Positions 55,056-64,000 of a DNA stretch of 64,000 bases are shown one piece after another; position 1 is the first letter of the stretch; the number at the start of each line of letters is the position of its first letter. A program made the translations under genes and the position numbers. Origin of the DNA: Porticoccus sp964276025 (GTDB lineage Bacteria; Pseudomonadota; Gammaproteobacteria; Pseudomonadales; Porticoccaceae); contig CAXYDD010000003.1 of NCBI GenBank assembly GCA_964276025.1, forward strand, positions 7,612-71,611, read 5' to 3'. The notes under the pieces were generated by a model, which was not told where the DNA came from, did no database searches, and saw only the letters and a program-made list of their open reading frames with translations.

Positions 55056-56114
55056 ATGTACGATAAAAATATCACCCCTTTGAGCTATAAAGATGCTGGT
55101 GTAGACATAGATGCAGGAAATACCCTCGTAGAGCGAATTAAGCATATCTCAAAAGATACACAGCGATCTGAGGTCTTATCTGGTCTTGGCGGATTTGGTG
55201 CATTATTTCACCTGCCCACTGGATATAAAGAGCCTGTTCTTGCATCAGGTACAGATGGTGTTGGCACGAAGTTAAAACTCGCTATAGATCTTAATATTCA
55301 CGATACAATAGGAATTGACTTAGTTGCGATGTGTGTGAATGATCTTTTAGTTTGTGGAGCTGAACCATTATTTTTTCTCGATTATTATGCAACTGCAAAA
55401 TTAGATATTGATGTAGCAGCATCTGTAGTTTCTGGTATTGGAGCAGGCTGTAAATTAGCTGGTTGCTCATTAGTAGGTGGGGAAACTGCTGAAATGCCTG
55501 GAATGTACTCGGGATCAGATTATGATCTTGCGGGATTTTGTGTCGGTATAGTAGAAAAATCAGAAATCATTGACGGTAAGAGCACTCAGCAAGGAGATAC
55601 TCTAATTGGTATTGCCTCTAATGGCCCTCACTCTAATGGCTATTCATTAATAAGAAAAATCATCGAGGTGTCTCAAACAGACATAAAAAGTGAACTTATT
55701 GGGGAGATTTCACTTTCAAAGGCGCTATTGGCTCCTACAAAAATCTATGTTAAATCCATCTTATCCTTGATAAAAAATCCTAATATAAATGTTAATGCTC
55801 TTGCGCATATCACAGGAGGTGGACTTCTAGAAAATATTCCTAGAGTTCTACCTAAAAATACTAAAGCGGTCATCGATCCAATGAGTTGGGATAAGCCTCC
55901 TATTTTTGACTGGCTACAAAAAAAAGGTAACGTTGACCCGCATGAAATGTATCGAACTTTTAATTGTGGTATTGGTATGGTTGTTTGTGTACCAGCTCTA
56001 ATGGCTCAATTATCTATAGATGTCTTAAATTCTTCAGGCGAAGACGCATTTATTATTGGTGAAATAACTCGGGCTGAAGATGGCGAAGAAAAAGTTGTAC
56101 TAAAAGGACTATAA
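55056..56114 (+). CDS. purM: Phosphoribosylformylglycinamidine cyclo-ligase
   Basis: Fifth step of purine synthesis (AIR synthetase). The 352-residue enzyme has YKDAGVDIDAGN (about 11-22), GGFGALFHLP, ASGTDGVGTKLKLA, GGETAEMPGMY and HITGGGLLENIPRVLP. It leads an operon with purN 12 bases downstream, the common arrangement. Confidence 0.98.
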   Translation: MYDKNITPLSYKDAGVDIDAGNTLVERIKHISKDTQRSEVLSGLGGFGALFHLPTGYKEPVLASGTDGVGTKLKLAIDLNIHDTIGIDLVAMCVNDLLVCGAEPLFFLDYYATAKLDIDVAASVVSGIGAGCKLAGCSLVGGETAEMPGMYSGSDYDLAGFCVGIVEKSEIIDGKSTQQGDTLIGIASNGPHSNGYSLIRKIIEVSQTDIKSELIGEISLSKALLAPTKIYVKSILSLIKNPNINVNALAHITGGGLLENIPRVLPKNTKAVIDPMSWDKPPIFDWLQKKGNVDPHEMYRTFNCGIGMVVCVPALMAQLSIDVLNSSGEDAFIIGEITRAEDGEEKVVLKGL

Positions 56115-56126
56115 AGAGTCATACAA

Positions 56127-56804
56127 ATGTATAAACCCAGATTAGCTGTTTTATTATCCGGAGATGGTAGTAACCTACAGGCACTCATAGATGCAACGCA
56201 AAATGGCATACTTAAAGCTGAGATAGTTCTTGTAGTAAGCAACAAAGTTGATGCTGGAGGACTTAAACGGGCACAAAGCTCAGGTATCGAGAACATTGTT
56301 GTGGATAACCTGCAATATCCGGATAGAAGAAGCTTTGATTGTGTGCTGGAATCAAAACTAAAAAAATATAATCTTGATCTAATTATTCTAGCTGGTTTTA
56401 TGCGAATTCTTACCTCAGATTTTGTTGAAGCTTTTGCTGGACGGATAATAAATATACATCCATCTCTGTTGCCTAAATATCGAGGTCTTCACACACACCA
56501 ACAGGCATTAGATGCCGGTGATAAAATTGCAGGTGCTACAGTCCATTTTGTGACTAGTGAGCTTGATGGTGGACCTTCAATAATTCAAGCTGTGATTCCA
56601 GTTTTGAAGAACGATACAGTCGACGTATTAGCCAGGCGTATACTGGTCAAAGAGCACCAAATTTATCCATTAGCAGTAAAGTTATTTTGTGAGGGACGTC
56701 TATCCTTAACAGATGAAAAAGCTGTTTTTGATTCAGTCATATTACCTAAAAATGGACTAAGATTTAATAACGAATTAATGAAGTTAGAGCAAGATATATG
56801 CTGA
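56127..56804 (+). CDS. purN: Phosphoribosylglycinamide formyltransferase
   Basis: Third step of purine synthesis using 10-formyl-THF. The 225-residue chain has the phosphate loop LLSGDGSNLQAL (9-20), the catalytic Asn/His in IINIHPSLLPKYRGLHTHQQAL (in parts) and the Asp in VTSELDGGP. It overlaps the start of the DUF3108 gene by seven bases. Confidence 0.97.
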   Translation: MYKPRLAVLLSGDGSNLQALIDATQNGILKAEIVLVVSNKVDAGGLKRAQSSGIENIVVDNLQYPDRRSFDCVLESKLKKYNLDLIILAGFMRILTSDFVEAFAGRIINIHPSLLPKYRGLHTHQQALDAGDKIAGATVHFVTSELDGGPSIIQAVIPVLKNDTVDVLARRILVKEHQIYPLAVKLFCEGRLSLTDEKAVFDSVILPKNGLRFNNELMKLEQDIC

Positions 56805-57619
56805 AATTCATAATTCTTTTTATTATAAATGAAATATTTTGCGTGGCTAATTATCAAATTCTCAAAAAGAAGATCGAGGCACCACAATATTCTTTAATCA
56901 GAAACCTTAACTATATTTCTATTTTTTTATTTTTTTCTGTTTTTGCTCAAGCTGAAGACATAAAAAAAATTAACCCTCTTGCCCTTGAAGATCGCTATCT
57001 CGAATATATCAGCTCTTATAATGGAATTAATCTTGAAGCCACACGCTCATTAAAAAATAAACTTGGTGTTTATATTCAAGAGACAAATGCAAAAAATATA
57101 TTAGGAGACGTGAAGGAGCAGTCAGTATTTAAGATTGATGAAAATGGAGATATCTCGGAAATTGAATATAAGTTAACAAAAAGTGTATTGGGTATAAAAA
57201 AAGAAGAGATTTTAACTTATGATCAATCATTAGGTGTTGCAAATTATCGCGCTAAGAAGAAAAAACGACAAATTTTTAAGCAAGATGCTCATCTGAATAA
57301 TCTCACTTCACAGATAAAACTACAAAGCGACCTAATCAACAAAACTGACGTACTAAGCTATGCTGTGATTAGAAAAGGTAAAGTAAAACTTTTGAATTAC
57401 ACCATTCTGGGAGAGGAGTTTCTCGAAACAGAGTTAGGGTCCATTAGAACACTAAAAATTCAAAGAACAAGACAAAAAAGTGACAGAGAAACATTTTTAT
57501 GGTTCGCGCCTCACTGGAACTACTTGCTAGTTAAGCTCGAACAAAAAGAAAAAGGAGGGGAAAACTATACCATGTTACTGCGAGAAGGTAGTTTAAATCA
57601 CACTAATTTAATGAAATAA
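56798..57619 (+). CDS. DUF3108 family exported protein
   Basis: A 273-residue protein, third gene of the purM-purN operon, as in Pseudomonas. An internal hydrophobic segment (SIFLFFSVFAQA, about residues 41-52) ends in a likely signal-peptidase site, so exact start and export are uncertain; a later start near that segment would give a normal signal peptide. DUF3108 proteins are periplasmic with a beta-rich fold. The start overlaps the purN stop. Confidence 0.8.
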   Translation: MLKFIILFIINEIFCVANYQILKKKIEAPQYSLIRNLNYISIFLFFSVFAQAEDIKKINPLALEDRYLEYISSYNGINLEATRSLKNKLGVYIQETNAKNILGDVKEQSVFKIDENGDISEIEYKLTKSVLGIKKEEILTYDQSLGVANYRAKKKKRQIFKQDAHLNNLTSQIKLQSDLINKTDVLSYAVIRKGKVKLLNYTILGEEFLETELGSIRTLKIQRTRQKSDRETFLWFAPHWNYLLVKLEQKEKGGENYTMLLREGSLNHTNLMK

Positions 57620-57673
57620 AACAATGAAGAAATATCAAGAAGCTGTTCATTCTTTTGTGCATTATTATAGCAA

Positions 57674-58246
57674 TCAAGCTTTCGGCAAAGTAACTCCTGT
57701 TTGGCCCTGATACTTTCCACCGCGATCAGCATAAGAGACCTTACAAACTTCATCCGACTCAAAAAATAACATCTGAGCCACTCCTTCGTTTGCATAAATT
57801 TTTGCAGGTAGGCTGGTAGTATTGGAAAATTCTAGTGTTACATGTCCCTCCCATTCTGGCTCTAGGGGGGTAACATTAACAATAATGCCGCAACGCGCAT
57901 AAGTAGACTTACCTAAACATACTGTGAGCACATTTCGCGGAATTCGAAAATATTCAATAGTGCGGGCTAATGCAAATGAATTTGGAGGTATGATGCAGTG
58001 GTCCCCCTGAATATCAACAAATGCATCTTCATCGAAGTATTTTGGATCAACTGTTTTGGAGTGGATATTAGTAAATATTTTAAATTCATTGGCACACCTA
58101 ACATCGTAACCATAACTTGAGACGCCATAAGAGATAACTTTTTCCCCAGAGGTATCCGATTGGCGTACTTGTTTTCCAAAAAAAGGTTCGATCATGCCTT
58201 TCTCTTGGGACATTCGCTCAATCCATTTATCAGATTTAATGCTCAT
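57674..58246 (-). CDS. dcd: dCTP deaminase
   Basis: Deaminates dCTP to dUTP, feeding thymidylate synthesis. The 190-residue chain matches the Pseudomonas-type enzyme rather than the E. coli 193-residue form: YGVSSYGYDVR, LGKSTYARCGIIVNVTPLEPEWEGHVTLEF (in parts) with the catalytic Glu, and SYADRGGKYQGQTGVTLPK at the C terminus. It is convergent with the DUF3108 gene and downstream of mrp on the same strand. Confidence 0.96.
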   Translation of the reverse strand: MSIKSDKWIERMSQEKGMIEPFFGKQVRQSDTSGEKVISYGVSSYGYDVRCANEFKIFTNIHSKTVDPKYFDEDAFVDIQGDHCIIPPNSFALARTIEYFRIPRNVLTVCLGKSTYARCGIIVNVTPLEPEWEGHVTLEFSNTTSLPAKIYANEGVAQMLFFESDEVCKVSYADRGGKYQGQTGVTLPKA

Positions 58247-58331
58247 ATATTTTCAATTCCCATTTCTTTAAACATACATTGTCTATCATAATACCCTGCC
58301 AGTTCAGTTGATCAAAGCTTCTAACTTAAAC

Positions 58332-59159
58332 TTACTCAATAATAATTTCTGGAGAACTTGGGGGTACGATATCTGCTAATTTATTTATTATCTTTCTTGT
58401 AGCCTGATAGTAAATTTTACTTATATCACTTTTGGGATCATCATACACACAAGGTTTACCCTCATCGATATGCTGACGAATATCTATAGATAGTGGCAAA
58501 ACTCCTAATACTTCTGATTCATATTCAGAAGCTACTATTTCAGCACCGTTCTTTCCAAAAACGTACTCATGATGACCACATTGGCTACAGGTATGTATAG
58601 CCATATTCTCTATCACTCCAAGGACAGGAATATTCACCTTCTTGAACATTTCAATTGCCCTTCGGGCATCCAATAAAGCTACATCTTGAGGTGTGGTTAT
58701 GATGACTGCACCAGATAACTCGACTTTTTGAGCTAATGTAAGCTGGATATCTCCGGTCCCAGGTGGCATATCAATAATAAGATAATCCAAACTACCCCAA
58801 ATTGTTTGAGTAAGCATCTGCATTAGTGCACCAGTTGCCATGGGGCCTCTCCATACAACTGGTGTTTCTTTAGTCATGAGATAGCCTATAGACATGGTGC
58901 ATAAGCCTAACCTTTCAATTGGTAAAAAAAATTTTTCATCAACTATTTTTGGTCTTATCTCTGCTGTTGCTCCAAGCATAATTGGTATACTAGGGCCATA
59001 GATATCAGCATCAACTATACCTACTTTATTACTATCAGACGCTAGGGCAAGAGCTAAATTAACTGCTGTAGTTGACTTACCAACGCCACCCTTACCAGAT
59101 GCAACAGCAATAATATGCTTAACTTTTGAAAGGCCTGCTTGATCAACCCCCGTAATCAT
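58332..59159 (-). CDS. mrp: Iron-sulfur cluster carrier Mrp/ApbC, short form
   Basis: A 275-residue P-loop ATPase that delivers Fe-S clusters. It has the deviant Walker A GKGGVGKST near residues 23-31, VDADIYGPS, DMPPGTGD, and the metal-binding CxxC in HTCSQCGHHEYVFG. Most bacterial Mrp proteins (about 360-370 residues) carry an extra N-terminal domain of about 90-100 residues; it is missing here. GAGGAG precedes the ATG, so this start looks real. It is divergent from metG. Confidence 0.95.
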   Translation of the reverse strand: MITGVDQAGLSKVKHIIAVASGKGGVGKSTTAVNLALALASDSNKVGIVDADIYGPSIPIMLGATAEIRPKIVDEKFFLPIERLGLCTMSIGYLMTKETPVVWRGPMATGALMQMLTQTIWGSLDYLIIDMPPGTGDIQLTLAQKVELSGAVIITTPQDVALLDARRAIEMFKKVNIPVLGVIENMAIHTCSQCGHHEYVFGKNGAEIVASEYESEVLGVLPLSIDIRQHIDEGKPCVYDDPKSDISKIYYQATRKIINKLADIVPPSSPEIIIE

Positions 59160-59317
59160 AACTGCTCCTCGTAAAACTGGTGAAAATTTAAGGAAAAACC
59201 TTTATAGTTTACCACTTCAATAATATAGCTTACTGCAATTAGCAAGTATGCATTATATACACTAGTCAAGAAATTCTTAGCCCATATAAAATTAAAAAGT
59301 AACAGCGGCACACTATA

Positions 59318-61384
59318 ATGACAGAACAAACTAAAAATCGCCGAAAAATTCTAATTACTAGCGCATTACCATATGCTAATGGGTCAATACACCTTGGACA
59401 TCTAGTAGAATATATTCAAACAGACATATGGAAGAGGTTTCAAAACATCCGTGGTCATGAATGCTACTACGTTTGTGCTGATGATGCTCATGGTACCGCG
59501 ATAATGCTCAAGGCTGAAGAGCTCGGCATTACTGCTGAAGAACTTATAAATCAAGTTCATACTGAACATAAGCAAGATTTTGAGGGATTTTTAATAGATT
59601 TTGATAATTATCACACTACACACTCGAAAGAAAATAAAGAACTTTCAGAATATATATACAAACAACTAGATAATAATGGCCATATAGCTGTTCGTGATAT
59701 CACCCAAGCATACGATCCAGAAAAAAATCTTTTCCTATCTGATCGTTATATAAAAGGGACTTGTCCAAAATGTAAGGCAAATGATCAATATGGAGATAAT
59801 TGTGAAGTATGCGGGGCAACTTACGCCTCACTAGACTTAATAAATCCAATTTCAACAATTACCGGTGTATCGCCTGTAGCAAAAAAATCGACGCATTATT
59901 TTTTTAAGTTGCCTATATTTTCAGAATTTTTAAAAAATTGGACTAAAGCCGGCCATCTACAAAATGAGGTTTCTAATAAACTTAACGAATGGCTTGATTC
60001 AGGCTTAAATGAATGGGATATAAGTCGAGATGCCCCTTACTTTGGCTTCCAAATACCAGCAACAACAGGTAAATATTTTTACGTTTGGCTAGATGCTCCT
60101 ATTGGATATATGGCTAGCTTTAAAAATCTGTGTCATCGCTCAAATTTAAAATTTGAAGAATTTTGGGAGAAAAATTCTAATGCAGAGCTCTACCATTTCA
60201 TTGGTAAAGATATCATTAATTTTCATGCTTTATTTTGGCCAGCCATGTTAGATAGCTCTGGATTTAGAACTCCGACTAAAATTTTTGTTCATGGATTCTT
60301 AACTGTAAATGGGAAAAAAATGTCTAAATCGAGAGGTACTTTCATTACAGCAAAAAGCTACCTTGAAAATCTGAATCCTGAGTACTTAAGATATTACTAT
60401 GCATCAAAGATCTCATCAGGAATAGATGATTTAGATTTAAACCTAGATGACTTTATGCAAAGAGTGAACAGCGATTTAATTGGGAAAATAGTCAACATAG
60501 CAAGCCGGTGCTCTAATTTCATTACCAAGGGAAATGACGGTCTGCTTTCTGCAAATTTAGAGGATCATACTCTATGGTCTAAAGTAGTTGGTGAGTCTGA
60601 GTTAATTGCAAGCTCCTTTGAAAAACGCGAGTATGGTAAAGCTGTAAGACTAATAATGGCTCAGGCAGACATTATAAACGAGTACATTGCTAAAAAAGAG
60701 CCGTGGCTTCTCGCTAAAGATCCAAATAATAGACAATTAGTATTAGACATCTGTTCTCTAGCTATCAACGTATTCAGAGTATTGATGGTATATTTAAAAC
60801 CTATACTTCCCGAAATGGCAAAGGCTACTGAAAGTTTCTTAAATGAAAGGATAGACTGGAGCAGCCTATCAAGACCATTATTAAGTCATAAAATTAATAA
60901 ATTTAAGCCTTTAATGCAGAGAATCGAGCAAAGTCAAATTAAATCAATGATTGAGAATAATAACCAGACTATTACCACCCATAACAGTAAGAAAAAAAAG
61001 GTGTCAAAAAATATGGATTCAAAAAATATAGAAGAAGTTTCCACTTTGGAACCTATCGCCGATGAAATACAATTTGATGATTTTATGGGTATCGATCTTA
61101 GAGTAGGATTAATTACTAAAGCAGAGTATGTTAAAGGGGCTGATAAGCTACTTAGTCTGGTTATTGATATTGGTATTGAAACGAGGCATGTTTTATCAGG
61201 AATACGCTCTTTTCATGAACCACAAAATCTCGTGGGAAGAATGACGGTTATTGTTGCAAATCTTGCTCCCAGAAAAATGCGCTTTGGCATATCTGAGGGG
61301 ATGGTCATAGCTGCAGGTGATGATGATGGAATCTATCTAATTTCTCCTGATAGTGGGGCAAAACCGGGACAAAGAATCACTTAA
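59318..61384 (+). CDS. metG: Methionyl-tRNA synthetase
   Basis: Charges initiator and elongator tRNA-Met. The 688-residue enzyme has the HIGH-type motif PYANGSIHLGHLVEY (18-32), a zinc knuckle CPKCKANDQYGDNCEVCGA, the KMSKS motif GKKMSKSRGTF, an anticodon domain, and the C-terminal tRNA-binding OB-fold (about 585-688, DDFMGIDLRVGLI). The linker between anticodon and OB domains is Lys/Asn-rich. It is followed, after 90 bases, by the rsx genes. Confidence 0.98.
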   Translation: MTEQTKNRRKILITSALPYANGSIHLGHLVEYIQTDIWKRFQNIRGHECYYVCADDAHGTAIMLKAEELGITAEELINQVHTEHKQDFEGFLIDFDNYHTTHSKENKELSEYIYKQLDNNGHIAVRDITQAYDPEKNLFLSDRYIKGTCPKCKANDQYGDNCEVCGATYASLDLINPISTITGVSPVAKKSTHYFFKLPIFSEFLKNWTKAGHLQNEVSNKLNEWLDSGLNEWDISRDAPYFGFQIPATTGKYFYVWLDAPIGYMASFKNLCHRSNLKFEEFWEKNSNAELYHFIGKDIINFHALFWPAMLDSSGFRTPTKIFVHGFLTVNGKKMSKSRGTFITAKSYLENLNPEYLRYYYASKISSGIDDLDLNLDDFMQRVNSDLIGKIVNIASRCSNFITKGNDGLLSANLEDHTLWSKVVGESELIASSFEKREYGKAVRLIMAQADIINEYIAKKEPWLLAKDPNNRQLVLDICSLAINVFRVLMVYLKPILPEMAKATESFLNERIDWSSLSRPLLSHKINKFKPLMQRIEQSQIKSMIENNNQTITTHNSKKKKVSKNMDSKNIEEVSTLEPIADEIQFDDFMGIDLRVGLITKAEYVKGADKLLSLVIDIGIETRHVLSGIRSFHEPQNLVGRMTVIVANLAPRKMRFGISEGMVIAAGDDDGIYLISPDSGAKPGQRIT

Positions 61385-61477
61385 GTTGTTGCTTTTATAT
61401 ACAAAGTTAGTAGGCTTAAAAATTATTACCACCAAAGCACTAAGACTTCAACTTGCAACCTGTTGAGAAGAGAAAAA

Positions 61478-62053
61478 ATGCAGGAATTTGCTGTCATCCT
61501 AATCAGTACTATATTTGTAAATAATATTGTTCTAGTTCAATGCATAGGACTCTGCCCTTTTATGGGCTCATCAAATAAAATCGAAATAGCAATTAGTGTA
61601 GCTGGATCAACCACAATTGTTTTAATAATATCTGCGATATTGAACTTCATAATTAACAGATGGATACTGATACCTCTAAATATGGAATATTTCAGGATTA
61701 TTTTTTTTATTCTTGTAATTTTGGTGATAGTTCAACTGATTAAGATGTATATAGAAAAAAATAGGCCTCTATTGTACCGAAGTGTAGGTACTTTTTTACC
61801 ACTGATCGCTACTAACTCTGCTTTACTTGGTGTGTCCCTCCAAAATATTTCAGAGGAGCATACCTTATTAGAAGTATTTCTTTATAGTTTTGGTGTATCC
61901 ATAGGTTTTTCTTTGGTGCTAATATCATTTTCAGTTATGCGTGAAAGAATAATTGCTGCTGATGTTCCAAAGCCATTTGTAGGCTCCTCCATAGCACTCA
62001 TTACAGCTGGATTAATGTCATTAGCATTTATGGGCTTTATTGGATTAATTTAG
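61478..62053 (+). CDS. rsxA: Rnf/Rsx electron transport complex subunit A
   Basis: A 191-residue membrane subunit (six helices) of the ion-translocating ferredoxin:NAD oxidoreductase. Family motifs: VNNIVLVQCIGLCPFMG (with the half-cluster Cys), LIATNSALLGVSL and PFVGSSIALITAGLMSLAF (in parts). The ATG at 61478 has GAGAAGAG upstream; an upstream in-frame TTG at 61463 would add five residues. It is followed two bases later by rsxB. Confidence 0.96.
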   Translation: MQEFAVILISTIFVNNIVLVQCIGLCPFMGSSNKIEIAISVAGSTTIVLIISAILNFIINRWILIPLNMEYFRIIFFILVILVIVQLIKMYIEKNRPLLYRSVGTFLPLIATNSALLGVSLQNISEEHTLLEVFLYSFGVSIGFSLVLISFSVMRERIIAADVPKPFVGSSIALITAGLMSLAFMGFIGLI

Positions 62054-62055
62054 AT

Positions 62056-63051
62056 ATGGAAATATACGGCATCATAATCCAACAATCCTTTTATTCTGCC
62101 TTAGCAGTTTTCACTAGTTTTTGTATTTTTTTTGGCATCATACTGAGCTATGCGTCTATCAGTTTAAAAGTAAAGGTTGTTTCAGCTGTCGAGAAAATTG
62201 ATAGTCTTTTGCCACAAACACAGTGCGGTCAATGCGGATACCCTGGCTGCAGACCATATGCAGATGCAATCGCTGATGGAGATGCAATAAATAAGTGTCC
62301 ACCTGGTGGACAAATTACAATTAACGCCATCGCAAATTTTTTAGATATAAGTCCGCCTAGCCTAGATAATGAATACGGTTTTTCGACAGATATAAAAACT
62401 GTTGCCTTCATTCGTGAAGATGAATGCATCGGCTGCACTAAGTGCATACAAGCTTGTCCAGTGGATGCAATCCTTGGTGCAGCAAAACAAATGCATACAG
62501 TAATCGAGAAAGAATGTACTGGTTGTGATCTTTGTGTTGATCCATGCCCTGTCGACTGTATAGATATGGTGTCAATAGAAAAGAATTTATCCGGCTATAG
62601 ATGGGATCAACCACAATCAATAATTAACTCTGATAAAGCAAGGGATCGATTTGAATACCAAATAGAAAGAAAAGACATAGAACTAGCTTCCAAAAGAGTT
62701 ATTCATGATAAGCGGTTGGCTGCCTCAAAAAATGACCAAATGCCCAGTATTGCCAATGATCTAATAAAAGAGGCTATGAAACAAATTGAAGCTAAAAAAT
62801 CTTCTCCAGAGGCGGATCATGCGAGATTTTTGAGACGTGTTGCTAGAGCACGAGATCAGCTTCATGTTGCTGAAAAAAAACTTAAAGAACTGAAGATTGC
62901 AGTTAATGATGATAAATATAAACGAGCTCTTGCATCTGTTGAGAGCGCTCGAGTACGTCTAGCTGTAGCCCAGTCTAGTGATCCGTCAGAACTTAAGCCA
63001 AATGAGCTATTTGAAAAGAACAAAGTTACCCTAAAGAGAACCAACACATAA
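62056..63051 (+). CDS. rsxB: Rnf/Rsx electron transport complex subunit B, long C-terminal tail
   Basis: Carries electrons from ferredoxin to the membrane complex. One N-terminal helix (about 13-34), a Fe-S domain with Cys57, 60, 65 and 81 (QCGQCGYPGC...CPPGG), then two ferredoxin motifs CIGCTKCIQACPVDAI and CTGCDLCVDPCPVDCI. At 331 residues it is much longer than usual (about 190): residues about 190-331 form a charged helical tail with repeated Ala/Lys/Arg (RRVARARDQLHVAEKKLKE). Such tails are more typical of RsxC. rsxC does not follow. Confidence 0.93.
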   Translation: MEIYGIIIQQSFYSALAVFTSFCIFFGIILSYASISLKVKVVSAVEKIDSLLPQTQCGQCGYPGCRPYADAIADGDAINKCPPGGQITINAIANFLDISPPSLDNEYGFSTDIKTVAFIREDECIGCTKCIQACPVDAILGAAKQMHTVIEKECTGCDLCVDPCPVDCIDMVSIEKNLSGYRWDQPQSIINSDKARDRFEYQIERKDIELASKRVIHDKRLAASKNDQMPSIANDLIKEAMKQIEAKKSSPEADHARFLRRVARARDQLHVAEKKLKELKIAVNDDKYKRALASVESARVRLAVAQSSDPSELKPNELFEKNKVTLKRTNT

Positions 63052-63063
63052 TGAGCATATGAT

Positions 63064-64000
63064 ATGGCTTTAATTAAAACTACCTCATTGGAATCAGAAC
63101 CTGAATATAACAAAACCCCAGTTACAAGTTTAATGTTTATCGCGATTATTCCTGGGCTATTTGCACTTACATTATTTTTTGGTTGGGGTTCTCTTCTAAA
63201 TATCACTATAGCCTCTATAACAGCGATAATCTTTGAGGTTATTATACTTAAGCTTCGCAAGCGGGAAGTTATTTTTCACCTTAAAGATCATAGTGTGTTA
63301 CTTACAGCGCTGTTGTTAGCAATATCTCTTCCTCCATTGACCCCTTGGTGGATACCTGTGATTGGGATTTTTTTTAGTGTGGTTATAGCAAAAAATCTTT
63401 ATGGGGTTCATGGTTATCATCCGTTTAATCCGGCGATGGTTGGTTATGCAGTCCTGCTTATATCTTTTCCGATACAAATGACTGCATGGCCAGCACCAAT
63501 CAGTATGGATCTTAAAGGTATTGAAGTACCTGGTTTATGGCAATCCATAAAAATTGTTTTTCCTATATTTACTTTAGACGCATCAAATCATTTAACTGAA
63601 AACATACTCAACCAAGTGGATGCCTATACGGCTGCAACACCACTTGATATTTTTAGACAAAATTCAAGCTTCTTGATAGACCGACTTTATAACGATCAGC
63701 TGTATTTTATGCAAGGGATATGGGCAGGTTATGGCTGGGAGTGGATAAATATATGCTTTTTTCTCGGTGGTTGTTTTTTGCTCTATCAAAAAATACTCAC
63801 GTGGCATATTCCATTGGGAATACTGGGATCTCTAATAGTGCTGTCATCTGTTTTCTATGATGGCGGTAGCTCATCAAGTCTTGGTTCTCCAATATTTCAT
63901 CTATTGAGCGGAGCCACAATGCTTGGGGCTTTCTTTATAGCATCAGATCCAGTTACATCCCCAAATAGTTTCAGGGGTAAACTCTTATATGGCATATTAA
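63064..64000 (+). CDS. rsxD: Rnf/Rsx electron transport complex subunit D, partial
   Basis: Membrane subunit of the Rnf complex, cut by the right edge after 312 codons (family about 350). Family marks: LLLAISLPPLTPWWIPVIG, KNLYGVHGYHPFNPAMVGYA, DAYTAATPLD (with the Thr that should bind FMN covalently), and HLLSGATMLGAFFIASDPVT. It starts 12 bases after the rsxB stop, directly, so rsxC, which usually sits between them, is missing here. The reading frame is open to the window end. Confidence 0.95.
   Translation, partial: MALIKTTSLESEPEYNKTPVTSLMFIAIIPGLFALTLFFGWGSLLNITIASITAIIFEVIILKLRKREVIFHLKDHSVLLTALLLAISLPPLTPWWIPVIGIFFSVVIAKNLYGVHGYHPFNPAMVGYAVLLISFPIQMTAWPAPISMDLKGIEVPGLWQSIKIVFPIFTLDASNHLTENILNQVDAYTAATPLDIFRQNSSFLIDRLYNDQLYFMQGIWAGYGWEWINICFFLGGCFLLYQKILTWHIPLGILGSLIVLSSVFYDGGSSSSLGSPIFHLLSGATMLGAFFIASDPVTSPNSFRGKLLYGIL

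Noticed and set aside
1..64000. Prophage, insertion sequence, CRISPR array or defence island
   Set aside because: No transposase, integrase, phage structural, Cas or toxin-antitoxin genes and no regular repeat-spacer pattern were seen on either strand.

Overview
The window is an AT-rich, gene-dense chromosome segment from a gammaproteobacterium, probably a marine, free-living one. Markers of the class are EpmC, YheU, CmoB, MnmC, Hda, long-form QueF, AlaA, GcvR-like, TrmL, RecA-RecX-AlaS-LysC synteny and Rnf/Rsx genes. I cannot place it below class from sequence alone. I see no insertion sequence, prophage, CRISPR array or rRNA.

Layout. 1-380: start of an ABC transporter cut by the left edge and apparently frameshifted. 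800-9,300: tRNA-Ser(GGA), a nitroreductase, queF, a YadGH-type ABC exporter, tRNA-Gly and tRNA-Glu, msrB, alaA, pdxB, epmC, a conserved unknown gene and yheU. 9,400-18,200: an ACT-domain regulator, trmL, a flavodoxin, mnmC, an M16C metallopeptidase split by a frameshift, a thioesterase, cmoB and a second flavodoxin. With queF, this stretch is rich in enzymes that modify tRNA wobble position 34. 18,200-30,250: two adjacent trafficking modules, each with an RND/MMPL permease, a LolA-fold periplasmic protein and an outer-membrane barrel, separated by two nearly identical tRNA-Arg genes. The second module (DUF1302, DUF1329, Ycf48-like, RND) has a Fur-like box far upstream.

30,700-41,400 is the most distinctive part: a seven-gene minus-strand operon. 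It encodes two HyuA-like ATPase subunits, a small zinc-ribbon subunit, a HyuB-like subunit, a fifth subunit of about 31 kDa, an acyl-CoA synthetase and an SCP2-type thiolase. The five-subunit order matches acetophenone carboxylase (ApcABCDE). The operon therefore reads as a ketone pathway: ATP-dependent carboxylation to a beta-keto acid, activation with CoA, then thiolysis. The neighbouring outer-membrane modules could bring in the hydrophobic substrate.

41,900-49,500: tRNA-Ser(GCT), lysC, alaS, hinT, ycaR, an M23 peptidase, recX and recA. recX has an A10 tract that breaks its likely start. The recA promoter region carries a LexA box inside a 40-bp inverted repeat, plus a separate perfect 34-bp palindrome. 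49,600-59,200: fdxA, sppA, DUF2069, wrbA, arsC, a YihY-like protein, hda, purM-purN-DUF3108, dcd and mrp. 59,300-64,000: metG, then rsxA, rsxB and a partial rsxD, with rsxC missing from its usual place.

Three genes (ABC transporter, M16C peptidase, recX) look broken by single-base indels, two of them next to homopolymers. Real decay, slippage and assembly error cannot be told apart from this sequence.
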